Shown one piece after another: positions 33,737 to 42,359 of a stretch of 64,000 bases of DNA. A program made the position numbers and the translations under genes. The notes under the pieces are model-generated. The model ran no database searches, had not been told where the DNA came from, and saw nothing but the letters and a program-made list of their open reading frames with translations. Source of the stretch: Flavitalea plasmicola (GTDB taxonomy: Bacteria > Bacteroidota > Bacteroidia > Chitinophagales > Chitinophagaceae); NCBI RefSeq assembly GCF_030546645.1, contig NZ_JAUOTO010000003.1, forward strand, positions 650,956-714,955. The letters are read 5' to 3'. Position 1 is the stretch's first letter, and each line of letters opens with the position of its first letter.

Positions 33737-33808
33737 GTCGCACGATCGTATCCGCGTGCCGGATGACAGCCATATGTACCTATTGAATAATCTGTTAACT
33801 ACAAAACT

Positions 33809-34363
33809 ATGAACCAACCTGTAATGATGGACCAATTTGGTAAAAGCTGGTATGCTGTGCATACCAGACCCCGCTGGGAGAAGAAGGTAGCAGGGCAGCT
33901 GGGCAAGAAAGGATTAGAATATTATTGTCCTTTGAACAGAGTTCAACGGCAATGGAGTGATCGTAAAAAGGTCATCCTGGAGCCGCTTTTTACTTCTTAC
34001 GTATTCGTCCGCCTTTCAGAATCTGAACATATATCGGTATTACAGACAGACGGCGTTATGAGCTTCGTCTACTGGCTGAAAAAGCCTGCCATCATCCGTG
34101 ATGAAGAGATCGAAGCCATCCGTCGCTTTATGAATGATTATGAATCTGTCAAGCTCGAGAAGACACAGGTCAACGTAAACGACCGCGTCCGGATCATCGG
34201 CGGCCCCCTGATGGAAAGAGAAGGAAATATCGTCGAGATCAAACACAAGACGGTCAGGGTACAGCTGCCTTCACTCGGGTATACTCTCACCGCCACTATT
34301 GAGAAATCGAATGTGGAAATTCTTTCTCTCTATGGCGAGATCTCATCCTCAAACGTGATCTGA
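33809..34363 (+). CDS. NusG-like (UpxY/RfaH-type) transcription antiterminator
   Basis: The 184-residue protein has the NGN domain (KSWYAVHTRPRWEKKVAGQLGKKGLEYYCPLNRVQRQWSDRKK, then EPLFTSYVFVRL) and a C-terminal KOW segment (VNDRVRIIGGPLMEREGNIVEIKHKTVRVQLPSLGYTLTATIE). Specialised NusG paralogues of this kind help RNA polymerase read through long capsule or O-antigen operons. Here it is the third gene rather than the first, after a 198-bp gap containing a palindrome, so it may control the part from 34374 onward. Met6 or Met7 are alternative starts. Confidence 0.92.
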   Translation: MNQPVMMDQFGKSWYAVHTRPRWEKKVAGQLGKKGLEYYCPLNRVQRQWSDRKKVILEPLFTSYVFVRLSESEHISVLQTDGVMSFVYWLKKPAIIRDEEIEAIRRFMNDYESVKLEKTQVNVNDRVRIIGGPLMEREGNIVEIKHKTVRVQLPSLGYTLTATIEKSNVEILSLYGEISSSNVI

Positions 34364-34373
34364 GCATTTCATA

Positions 34374-35873
34374 TTGGAAACAACTATTGACAGCAAGCCC
34401 GGGGCCAAGGAGCCCAGCTTCAGGCGGAATCTCTTTAATAACATCCTGGTAGCAGGTAGCTATACCTATCTTTCTCAGGGTGTTACGTTTTTGGCATCCA
34501 CCATATTGGCACGCCTGCTCTCCCCGGAAAGCTATGGCGTGGTGGGCCTCATTACGGTGTTTACCGGCTTTATCATGGTATTCTCGGATGGCGGCCTTTC
34601 CTATGCCCTTATCCGCAGTGATTTCGGTCGCACCTTCCAAAGAGTGCTGACGAACCTTTCGATATTCCTCGGCGTCGCCCTTTTCCTGATCACCGTACTG
34701 GCCGCGTGGCCCATCGCTCATTTTTACAATAACCCGGGACTGGTGGCGCCCATCATCGTACTGGCAAGCACCTTTGTCATCAAAGGCATGGGACTCGCCC
34801 AGGGCGCAGTGTTGGCGAAAGAACTGCAATTCGGCTACATCGGGAAAGTAACGCTGCTAAGCAATGTCGCTCAGATACTGCTGTCCATTCCCATGGCTTA
34901 TTTCGGAGCCGGCTACTGGTCGCTGATCATCCCCCAGCTCCTTGCAGCCTTCATTGTCACCGTCCTGTATGAAAGAAAAGTAAGACTGGGATTCAAGTTG
35001 TATCCCCGCAACTATCTCATCGTAGTGTTCCGGCATACGAAAAAACTGGTGAGCAGTGTCATCGGCTTTTCCTCGATCAACTACTGGTCGCGCAACAGTG
35101 ACAATATGATCGTAGGCAAATGGTATGGCGCCGGAGAGCTGGGCATCTACAACAGAGCCTACTCCCTGTTGATGCTGCCGTTGAACCTGATCACCGGTCT
35201 GTTCAATAACATCCTTTTCCCGAACCTGAAAAAGCTCCAGAGCAGGAATGGCGATATTGAGAATGAATATTATTTTGTGCTGAATGTCATCGGTTTTCTC
35301 ACCTTTCCGCTGGTACTTCTCTTCGTTTTATTTCCGAAAGAGCTGGTCCTGGTGCTTTGGGGTAAGAACTGGGTGCAGGTGGCCGATCTGTTGCCTTATT
35401 TCGGACTGCTGATCTTCACACAATCCCTTTTGTCGACCTCCGGTCATCTTCTGATTCTCTATAAGAAGGAAAGAGCTTTTATGATCTCAGGCTGGATCTC
35501 GGCAGTGTTCCTCATCAGCTTCATCGTGCTGGGCGCTACCATCTCCCTGGAGGCCATCGCCCAGTTTTATTCGCTTTCCTTTATCATCTTTGTCCTCTTG
35601 CTCAATGTGTTCTATATCTATATTAAGAACCTTCAGCTCAACAGGAAAAAGGTTTACGCCTTCTGGCTACCGAAAATGCTCCTTTCCCTGCTGATCTGGC
35701 TTTGCCTGTATTTTAAACAGGATTACCTGAGGAATATCGCCGTAGCGGTCTTCTCCGTATATGTTTTACTGTCCGGACGGCAGCTGCTGAAGGCGGTGAC
35801 AGGAAAGATCGGACGGACCGCGCCCGGCGCCAGGATCCTGCATTCTCTGGCAACCTTGAAACCAAAAAGATGA
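34374..35873 (+). CDS. Polysaccharide flippase (Wzx-like) with TTG start
   Basis: The 499-residue protein has about 12-14 membrane helices and the polysaccharide synthesis/MviN-like N-terminus (GSYTYLSQGVTFLASTILARLLSPESYGVVGLITVF). SSINYWSRNSDNMIVGKWYGAGELGIYNRAYSLLMLPLN is typical of the Wzx family that moves lipid-linked repeat units to the periplasm. No ATG is available at the 5' end; the first start-like codon is TTG at 34374, 10 bases after the NusG-like stop and preceded by ATTTCAT. The next in-frame Met is deep inside the first helices, so TTG is preferred. Confidence 0.9.
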   Translation: METTIDSKPGAKEPSFRRNLFNNILVAGSYTYLSQGVTFLASTILARLLSPESYGVVGLITVFTGFIMVFSDGGLSYALIRSDFGRTFQRVLTNLSIFLGVALFLITVLAAWPIAHFYNNPGLVAPIIVLASTFVIKGMGLAQGAVLAKELQFGYIGKVTLLSNVAQILLSIPMAYFGAGYWSLIIPQLLAAFIVTVLYERKVRLGFKLYPRNYLIVVFRHTKKLVSSVIGFSSINYWSRNSDNMIVGKWYGAGELGIYNRAYSLLMLPLNLITGLFNNILFPNLKKLQSRNGDIENEYYFVLNVIGFLTFPLVLLFVLFPKELVLVLWGKNWVQVADLLPYFGLLIFTQSLLSTSGHLLILYKKERAFMISGWISAVFLISFIVLGATISLEAIAQFYSLSFIIFVLLLNVFYIYIKNLQLNRKKVYAFWLPKMLLSLLIWLCLYFKQDYLRNIAVAVFSVYVLLSGRQLLKAVTGKIGRTAPGARILHSLATLKPKR

Positions 35874-36793
35874 ACACGATTTCCATTGTCATACCGACCT
35901 ATAAACGAAAGGACAAGCTGAAAAGGGCCCTGTTCAGCGCCCTGCACCAAAGCCTTTCCCCCCATGAGATCATCGTCGTCGACGACAATCGCGAAGAGAG
36001 CGAGAGCCGCGCAGTAAAAGAATGCATCGAAGGTTTTGACGATGCCCGGCTGAAATGGATACCCAATTTCAGGAAACCCGGTGGATGCGGCGCCCGGAAT
36101 GCCGGCATTATGACGGCGACAGGAAAGTTCATTGCTTTCCTCGACGATGACGACGTCTTCCTTCCGGATGCCCTGCGGGCGCACCTCAATGCCTTTGAAG
36201 ATGGCGTCAGCATGGTGTATGGCAACTGCCAGGTAGTGGACGATCTGTACAAAGTGACTGAGACCACTGCCTTTACCCGGCAGCCCCTGAGCTTCACTGA
36301 CCTCATCATGGGCCATTGCCCGCCCAGCTCTTCTGTCGTCATGGTTAAAAAAGATGTCCTGCTGGAAGCCGGCCTCTTCGATGAATCCCTGCCCAGCTTC
36401 CAGGATTACGATATGTGGTTGAAGATCGCCCGGCTGCATCGTATCGTATCCCACGAAAGGGTAGTGGCTAAATTCATCCAGCACGACGGCCAAAGGACAA
36501 GCATCAATTTTGACAAACGCAAGACAGGGTTGGACCTGATCGTGGAAAAATGGTCCGGAGAGATCGTAAAGGTCAGGCCCCTGAAAAGCTTTATCAACCA
36601 TTTTATGGCAGGCGCTTATTTCAATTCCGGGGCTGTGGCGCTCTCCCTGGGTCACCAGCACAGGATGGAGGCCGTCCGGTATTTTTTCCGGGCCCTGCAG
36701 CTGAATTATCTATCCCGGCGCTATTGGAAATGGACAGTGTTCAGCCTGCTGGGATTCGAGCTGACAAAAAAGATCCGCAGCATTCATCCCTAA
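35870..36793 (+). CDS. Glycosyltransferase family 2
   Basis: The 307-residue protein is a GT-A fold enzyme: NTISIVIPTYKRKDKLKRAL, donor-site Asp pair in EIIVVDDNREES, and GKFIAFLDDDDVFLPDAL with the acidic metal site. It then shows PSFQDYDMWLKIARLHRI, a typical acceptor-side motif of GT2. The start overlaps the flippase stop by 4 bases (ATGA), a sign of translational coupling. It adds one sugar of the repeat unit; donor and linkage cannot be read from sequence. Confidence 0.9.
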   Translation: MNTISIVIPTYKRKDKLKRALFSALHQSLSPHEIIVVDDNREESESRAVKECIEGFDDARLKWIPNFRKPGGCGARNAGIMTATGKFIAFLDDDDVFLPDALRAHLNAFEDGVSMVYGNCQVVDDLYKVTETTAFTRQPLSFTDLIMGHCPPSSSVVMVKKDVLLEAGLFDESLPSFQDYDMWLKIARLHRIVSHERVVAKFIQHDGQRTSINFDKRKTGLDLIVEKWSGEIVKVRPLKSFINHFMAGAYFNSGAVALSLGHQHRMEAVRYFFRALQLNYLSRRYWKWTVFSLLGFELTKKIRSIHP

Positions 36794-36803
36794 AGCCTGG
36801 ATT

Positions 36804-37613
36804 ATGTCACAACCGCTTATCAGCATCATCACCATATCATATAACTGCGCAGATGCCCTGGAAAAAACGATCCGGAGCGTACTGTCCCAGCGGTATCCCG
36901 ATTTCGAATACATCATCATCGACGGAGGATCCACCGACGGCACTGCCGATATCATCCGCCGCCATAGTAACAATCTTTCTTACTGGGTCTCCGAAAAGGA
37001 CAGAGGCATCAGCGACGCGTTTAATAAAGGCATTGCCGCTGCCAGGGGAAAATATATCAACCTGCTCAATTCCGGCGACACTTTTGCTTCTGTACATACC
37101 CTGGAAGAGCTGGCCCCTCACCTGACGTCGTCCCTGGTGACCTTCCGGTTCATGGAAGAGAATTCGGGCGAACACTCCAGGCTGGTGGATGAAAATGAAC
37201 CAGACATGGAAAAAAAGGCGCTGCTGGGGCACCAGGCTACCTTTGTTCACAGCGATGTATACAAGGCATTCGGCGGATACAACGGAAGCTACAAGATCAG
37301 GATGGACTTCGACTTTTTCCTGCGGGTGCTGCCGCATCACCGGCTGAAGGCGGTGGACCTGGACATCGTCCGCTACAACGCCGGACTGTCGGCCAGCATA
37401 AAGCATCGTCTGCGCTATGAGATAGAAGGCCTCATCAGCGTCTTCCTCAATGGTAAAAAACCTAATAGCTATATACTGAAATGCGCCTACCTCCCCCTGT
37501 GGCGCGTAGGCGTGTATTCATTGAAACATACAGTGAAAAAGCTCATCGGCTATACACCCAAGCCACAGAAAGGGCCGGCGCCACATCCTAAACAAACAAC
37601 TTTCATCGGATGA
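36804..37613 (+). CDS. Glycosyltransferase family 2 (WcaE-like)
   Basis: The 269-residue protein begins QPLISIITISYNCADALEKTIRSVLSQ and has EYIIIDGGSTDGT and GKYINLLNSGDTF. The last replaces the usual DxD with NSGD, as in the WcaE group of colanic-acid-type glycosyltransferases. FVHSDVYKAFGGYNGSYKIRMDFDFFLR is the family acceptor motif. It lies 10 bp after the previous gene and overlaps the next by 4 bases. Confidence 0.9.
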   Translation: MSQPLISIITISYNCADALEKTIRSVLSQRYPDFEYIIIDGGSTDGTADIIRRHSNNLSYWVSEKDRGISDAFNKGIAAARGKYINLLNSGDTFASVHTLEELAPHLTSSLVTFRFMEENSGEHSRLVDENEPDMEKKALLGHQATFVHSDVYKAFGGYNGSYKIRMDFDFFLRVLPHHRLKAVDLDIVRYNAGLSASIKHRLRYEIEGLISVFLNGKKPNSYILKCAYLPLWRVGVYSLKHTVKKLIGYTPKPQKGPAPHPKQTTFIG

Positions 37614-38797
37614 AAATAGCGTTCGACGGCGTACGCCTGGCCAAAAAACCCATGGGTGTGACCAACATCGGCATCTCTATTATTAATACCTATGCCAGGC
37701 TCTGCCCGGAACATACATTTTATATCCTTACCAATGGCGACCTGCATCCGGAAGTGCAATCCAAACTGCAGCTGCGGGATAACATAAAGATCATCAACAG
37801 CCCGCTGCCCGTATTTGGCTCCATCGGGTTCCTATGGTCCATTCTGCGATTCCACCGGCTGCTGAGGAAGATAAAGCCGGATATCCTCATCGCTCCGAAT
37901 TTTTTCGTGGTGACCTGGTTCCTTCCTAAGAAGATGAAGCTGATCCTCTATGTACATGACCTGGTATATAAGCAATACAAGGACACTATGCAGCTGATCA
38001 CCAAGGTGCAGATGGAGTTGTTCTTCGAAAAATCACTGCAGCGCGCCGACATCATCTGGCTGAACTCCGCCTACACGGAACAAGAGTTCACAAAGTATTA
38101 CCCGGCTATTGCAGGGAAAGCCCAGCTGTTCACGGGAGCCGGCATCAACCCCGGATTTCTGCAACGCATCGCACAACCGGCCATTCGTTCAAACCCTTTC
38201 TACAACAGCATAGGGGAGAGGAAAGAATACATGCTTTTCGTTGGGACCATCGAGCCAAGGAAGAACCTTGCTTTCCTGCTCCGCCTTTTCAAAGACCTGG
38301 AACCTGGAAAATACCAGCTCGTCATCGTGGGCGATCCGGGCTGGGGCGATATGCGGCGGCACATTGACGAGATCCTGCATGAAAAAGACTATCCTGCAGG
38401 GTCGGTACATTTCATCGGGTATGTGTCGGACGATGAGCTGATAGCCTTGTACAGGGATGCGGCCTTTTTTATCTCCGCCTCGCTGAATGAAGGACTGGGC
38501 CTTCCCCAGCTGGAAGCCATGGCATGCGGCTGCCCCGTCATTGCGCCCCACAATTCCGCCATGATCGAGGTGGTGCACGGCGCAGGCCTGACAGTTAAGG
38601 GCTGGGATCATCGGGATTGGCAGGCAGCTATCCGCGACCTGACGATCAACAGGATGCATTATATTGAAATGGGCTATGCCCGCGTAAAAGAATATAATTG
38701 GGAAGACATCGTCATCCGCCTGGACAACCATCTTGCCGGCGGGACAACCTTCTCTGGCCGTATGGCGGCCGCCCGGCAACTGACCTCCGTCAATTAA
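37610..38797 (+). CDS. Glycosyltransferase family 4
   Basis: The 395-residue GT-B enzyme has an N-terminal acceptor domain starting MKIAFDGVRLAKKPMGVTNIGISI. Its donor domain contains MLFVGTIEPRKNLAFLLRLFKDL, VHFIGYVSDDELIALYRDAAFFISASLNEGLGLPQLEAMACGCPVIAPHNSAMIEV, including the E(x7)E retaining motif in NEGLGLPQLE. It overlaps both neighbours or nearly so and belongs to the repeat-unit assembly set. Confidence 0.92.
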   Translation: MKIAFDGVRLAKKPMGVTNIGISIINTYARLCPEHTFYILTNGDLHPEVQSKLQLRDNIKIINSPLPVFGSIGFLWSILRFHRLLRKIKPDILIAPNFFVVTWFLPKKMKLILYVHDLVYKQYKDTMQLITKVQMELFFEKSLQRADIIWLNSAYTEQEFTKYYPAIAGKAQLFTGAGINPGFLQRIAQPAIRSNPFYNSIGERKEYMLFVGTIEPRKNLAFLLRLFKDLEPGKYQLVIVGDPGWGDMRRHIDEILHEKDYPAGSVHFIGYVSDDELIALYRDAAFFISASLNEGLGLPQLEAMACGCPVIAPHNSAMIEVVHGAGLTVKGWDHRDWQAAIRDLTINRMHYIEMGYARVKEYNWEDIVIRLDNHLAGGTTFSGRMAAARQLTSVN

Positions 38798-38801
38798 ACA
38801 C

Positions 38802-40100
38802 ATGGACCTAAGCATTTCATACACGGATCTGAACGCTGCCGCTACGCCCAGGATAAAGCGCAGCCAGTACCAGGCCATTATGCTGGTGGCATTCGTGTAT
38901 TTCTTCTTCAATAGTTTCAAGCTTCCCGACGGATTCCTCTACACCATCCTGCTGAGCCCCGTATTCTTATACTGGCTGCTGGTGAAGAAGGCGCCCGTCG
39001 CAAGATGCATTTCATACTTTCTTCTCTGCTGGTTCCCCATGCTGGTCATCCACTATGCCTTTGGGATCAGCCTGGGAGCTTATATCAAATCATCCGTTCT
39101 TTATTTCACCGCCTTTCTTTTTGGACTGACAGTGTATACTTATTTCAAACACTACAGCTTTACCTATGAGTCTATCATGGAGAAAGTGCTGAAGCTCAAT
39201 TTCCTGTTTGTCATCGTTTGCGTTGCTTTGCTGCTGCTGGATAAAAGCGAGCCAGTGTGGATCACCGGGGATATTTCCGAAGGTGTGACTAATTTCCCTC
39301 GTCTGAGGATGCTGACGTACGAGCCATCCTATTACAGCCTGCTGCTCATACCCTCCTTTCTATTTTACTTTCAATATATCTTTTATAAGAATATGAGCCG
39401 CGGCCAGTGGCTGCTCCTGTTTTCCGTCATTATATCCCTGGGGCTGTCGCTGTCCTATGGCGCTATATTTATTTCCCTGTTGACCCTGGGCGTTTTTGTA
39501 CTCTATAATTCTTTTTCCCGTATGCGCCGGCAACAGAACAAACGGTTCATGTTCTTTCTCGTGGCAATGGTGTCCATTAGTGCCGTGCTCGTGCTGACCC
39601 TTTTCGCCAACTCTGGCTTCGTTCTAAGGATCCTGAATATTCTCGACGGTAATGATTCTTCGATCAACAACCGGTCCTCCCAGGCTTATTTCCTTGCTTT
39701 GTCCATTGCCGATCTGAAAAGCACGCTTTTCGGCGTCGGACCCGGTCAGCTGAAGATCCTGGGCCAGGAGCTGATCAGCCTGGTATATTCGTTCTCGGAT
39801 GATGATTCGACCAATCAAATAGCCCGTATCCCTTCTTCCATGGCAGATGTACTGGCTACCTTTGGCTGGGTAGGGTTCTTTAGCAAGCTGCTGGCGGAGA
39901 TCATCCTTTTCAGGAAGACAAAGGTTAAGACTTCTTCCTTCCGGCTGTGTCTGTTCATTTTCATGTTTATATACCAGTTCGTGGGCAGTTTCTCCACCAA
40001 CATTGTGGAAGTATTTTTCTGGGTGGTGGCATTTTCTCCCATCTTCCCGGATAGCTATTTCCAACGAAAGACCCCGACCCAAGCTATTCCTGAACTATAA
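38802..40100 (+). CDS. O-antigen/exopolysaccharide polymerase-like membrane protein (Wzy candidate)
   Basis: The 432-residue protein has about 10-11 membrane helices and a large hydrophilic loop around residues 275-345 (ILDGNDSSINNRSSQAYFLALSIADLKSTLFGVGPGQLKI), the usual place of the periplasmic loop in Wzy and O-antigen ligase families. Wzy proteins vary greatly in sequence, so the call rests on topology, the RSS..A..L...K...FGVGPG pattern and position between glycosyltransferases. It would polymerise the flipped repeat units in the periplasm. Confidence 0.8.
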   Translation: MDLSISYTDLNAAATPRIKRSQYQAIMLVAFVYFFFNSFKLPDGFLYTILLSPVFLYWLLVKKAPVARCISYFLLCWFPMLVIHYAFGISLGAYIKSSVLYFTAFLFGLTVYTYFKHYSFTYESIMEKVLKLNFLFVIVCVALLLLDKSEPVWITGDISEGVTNFPRLRMLTYEPSYYSLLLIPSFLFYFQYIFYKNMSRGQWLLLFSVIISLGLSLSYGAIFISLLTLGVFVLYNSFSRMRRQQNKRFMFFLVAMVSISAVLVLTLFANSGFVLRILNILDGNDSSINNRSSQAYFLALSIADLKSTLFGVGPGQLKILGQELISLVYSFSDDDSTNQIARIPSSMADVLATFGWVGFFSKLLAEIILFRKTKVKTSSFRLCLFIFMFIYQFVGSFSTNIVEVFFWVVAFSPIFPDSYFQRKTPTQAIPEL

Positions 40101-40110
40101 CAATTTCATT

Positions 40111-41214
40111 TTGAATTTTAATCCGACTATCGCACCTTTTGCGCCGCATTCACCGTCCAGGCCCAGCGTCCTGAAAGTGGTGGCTACCAACCCTGCTACC
40201 ACCCGCAAATCGCGGCTGGAGTTCCTGGACTTTCTCCGTTGTATGGCTGCTTTTTCCGTGCTGATCCAGCATGCATGCGAGAAGCTATTCCCTTCGTTCG
40301 TCCATTTCACCAGTCACTATTTTCAGTTCGGTGTTTTTGGCGTCACGCTCTTCTTCCTCTGCAGCGGATTTGTCATCCCTGTCAGCCTGGAAAAGACACA
40401 TTCTTTAAAAAAATTCTGGATCAACCGCTTGTTCAGACTCTATCCATTATACCTGGTCAGTATGATCGCCGCATTGCTGCTTATCGTCGCCACGAAAGGA
40501 GTGCTCCCTGCTTTTTCCGACATCCTTGCGAACCTCACGATGCTGCAGAAGTTCATGGGGCGTCCTTCCATCCTCCACCTTTACTGGACGTTGAGCCTGG
40601 AAATGGCTTTCTATATCATGGTCTCCCTGGTGTTCCTTGCAGGATGGCTGAAAAAAAGTGTAGCGCTGGCAGTGACATCACTGGTCATCACCTTATTGGT
40701 AGGCGTAGCGGGCACACAGTTCTTCCATCTCTTCACGCAAGGGTGGGGGACTGCTTTTTATTTTGCAACCATGTTCATCGGATTCCTGTACTATCGGCGC
40801 TTCCAGCAGAAAGTTTCCGCCGGCGTCTTTACCACCGTCATCCTTGGTGCCATGGCTGTGCTACTGCTTATCACCTATTTCAACCTGTATGGTAAAGACA
40901 AGCCGGAAGCCCTGGGTACACTGAGCTTTCTGCCCGTCACCACGGCTATAGCCGGAGCTTACCTGGTATTCTCTCTCACCTTTGCGCTGAGAAAAGTCCG
41001 TTATCCGGCATTCCTGCTCACGCTGGGCGTGATCAGCTATTCGCTATACCTGGTACAGGCCATTGTATTTCTTGTTATCCCGCCCACCCCGCAGCCTTAC
41101 CTCACCGTGTTTATCTGGCTTGCCGCCATCATACTCCTCTCCTTTCTGACCTATCGCCTGGTGGAAAAACCCTTCATGTCCATCGGACGAAAATTACAGG
41201 GGCACTCACATTAA
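40111..41214 (+). CDS. Acyltransferase 3 family membrane protein, probable TTG start
   Basis: The protein has about ten membrane helices and the acyltransferase-3 start SRLEFLDFLRCMAAFSVLIQHA with the conserved His, then FGVFGVTLFFLCSGFVIPVSLEK and INRLFRLYPLYLVSM. Such enzymes acetylate or succinylate sugars of exported glycans. The frame is open to 40003 (GTG), but that would overlap the polymerase by 98 bases. TTG at 40111 stands 10 bases after the polymerase stop in the same context (ATTTCAT, one base, TTG) as the flippase gene; GTG at 40177 is another possibility. Confidence 0.85.
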   Translation: MNFNPTIAPFAPHSPSRPSVLKVVATNPATTRKSRLEFLDFLRCMAAFSVLIQHACEKLFPSFVHFTSHYFQFGVFGVTLFFLCSGFVIPVSLEKTHSLKKFWINRLFRLYPLYLVSMIAALLLIVATKGVLPAFSDILANLTMLQKFMGRPSILHLYWTLSLEMAFYIMVSLVFLAGWLKKSVALAVTSLVITLLVGVAGTQFFHLFTQGWGTAFYFATMFIGFLYYRRFQQKVSAGVFTTVILGAMAVLLLITYFNLYGKDKPEALGTLSFLPVTTAIAGAYLVFSLTFALRKVRYPAFLLTLGVISYSLYLVQAIVFLVIPPTPQPYLTVFIWLAAIILLSFLTYRLVEKPFMSIGRKLQGHSH

Positions 41215-41239
41215 ACCGCCCCTATTAAAATCAAACGTT

Positions 41240-42334
41240 ATGAAGAGAACGTATTTTTTCCTCATCGCCCTGGCGGTGCCCTTCCTCATGGCCGCCAGCT
41301 ACGGTCAGAAGAGACACAGGCATGTCCGGCACACCGCACAGAATGGTGACATTAAATTAGGCGCTTATTATTTCGATGGCTGGGTAACTCCCAGTACAGG
41401 TCACCTGACCCCCAAGCTGCGGGATAGCTTTCCGGAGCGGAAGCCGAAATGGGGCTGGCTCACCAGCACGCCTGAAATAATGAAGGACCAGATCGACGTA
41501 GCGGCAGATGCCGGTCTCTATTTTTTTAGCTTCGATTGGTACTATCCGGATTATGACAAGAAGAATTTCGTAAAGGACCCACTGAATCATGCGCTGAGCC
41601 TTTATCTGGCGGCGCCTAATAAAAGCCGGCTGAAGTTTTGTCTCATGATATCAAACCATGCGGGGCAGGAGATAGGTCCTGACGACTGGCCTGCCGTCAC
41701 GGATGAATGGGCCAGGCTGATGAAAGATCCCGACTACCTCAAAGTGTCCGGTAAACCTTATATCTCTTTTTTCGACCTGCGTAGCTTATTGAAGCTGTTC
41801 GGCTCCGTGGACGCTCTCCATAAAGCCCTGGATGATTTTCGCAGCAAGGTCGGACAGGGCGCTACCATCGCTGTCGTGGCGGCCGCAACGGGTCCAGCCG
41901 TTCAGCAGGCAAAGGACTGTGGATTCGATATGGTGACAGGCTATAATTATCCCAATCCTACGTACAAGGACAACCAGATCGAGCACCATGTTGACAGCCT
42001 TGACAATTTCGGCAACTATGTATGGAACCGTTTCCGCAATACGGCATTGCCTTATGTCCCTGTGGCTACGCTCAACTGGGATCCCCGTCCCTGGGCCAAG
42101 GGCAACAACTGGTACAGCAGGTCAGTGCGGTTCACGGGCTACAATGCGAATTCTGTATATCGCATGGTCAGATCCCTGCGTACCTGGATCAACAACAACC
42201 CATCATCCACGTCCCGGGATCGCATCGCACTGCTGTATGCCTGGAACGAATACGGCGAAGGAGCCTGGCTGACACCTTCGGAGAACGACACGCTGCATTT
42301 ATTATCCGGCGTGAAGAGAGCGCTCTCGAACTAG
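41240..42334 (+). CDS. Secreted GH99-like/WbsX-type protein
   Basis: The 364-residue protein starts with a signal peptide (MKRTYFFLIALAVPFLMAASYG). The mature part begins IKLGAYYFDGWVTP and contains YFFSFDWYYPDYD, KPYISFFDLRSL and ALLYAWNEYGEGAWLTPS, the signatures of the WbsX/GH99-like TIM-barrel family. The NEYGEG segment carries likely catalytic acids. Cytoplasmic WbsX proteins occur in O-antigen clusters, but this one is exported, which points to processing of the polymer (hydrolysis or trimming) in the periplasm or outside. It is embedded among biosynthetic genes. Confidence 0.82.
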   Translation: MKRTYFFLIALAVPFLMAASYGQKRHRHVRHTAQNGDIKLGAYYFDGWVTPSTGHLTPKLRDSFPERKPKWGWLTSTPEIMKDQIDVAADAGLYFFSFDWYYPDYDKKNFVKDPLNHALSLYLAAPNKSRLKFCLMISNHAGQEIGPDDWPAVTDEWARLMKDPDYLKVSGKPYISFFDLRSLLKLFGSVDALHKALDDFRSKVGQGATIAVVAAATGPAVQQAKDCGFDMVTGYNYPNPTYKDNQIEHHVDSLDNFGNYVWNRFRNTALPYVPVATLNWDPRPWAKGNNWYSRSVRFTGYNANSVYRMVRSLRTWINNNPSSTSRDRIALLYAWNEYGEGAWLTPSENDTLHLLSGVKRALSN

Positions 42335-42359
42335 CATATCTCACCCAAACATACAAACT

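Noticed and set aside
31919-33862. A 647-residue antisense open frame across the Wzc-like gene and the NusG-like start
   Set aside because: The kinase motifs on the plus strand are unambiguous, and the antisense product is low in recognisable structure.
40003-40110. GTG start for the acyltransferase at 40003
   Set aside because: It would overlap the polymerase by 98 bases and give a hydrophilic leader unlike the family; TTG at 40111 fits better.
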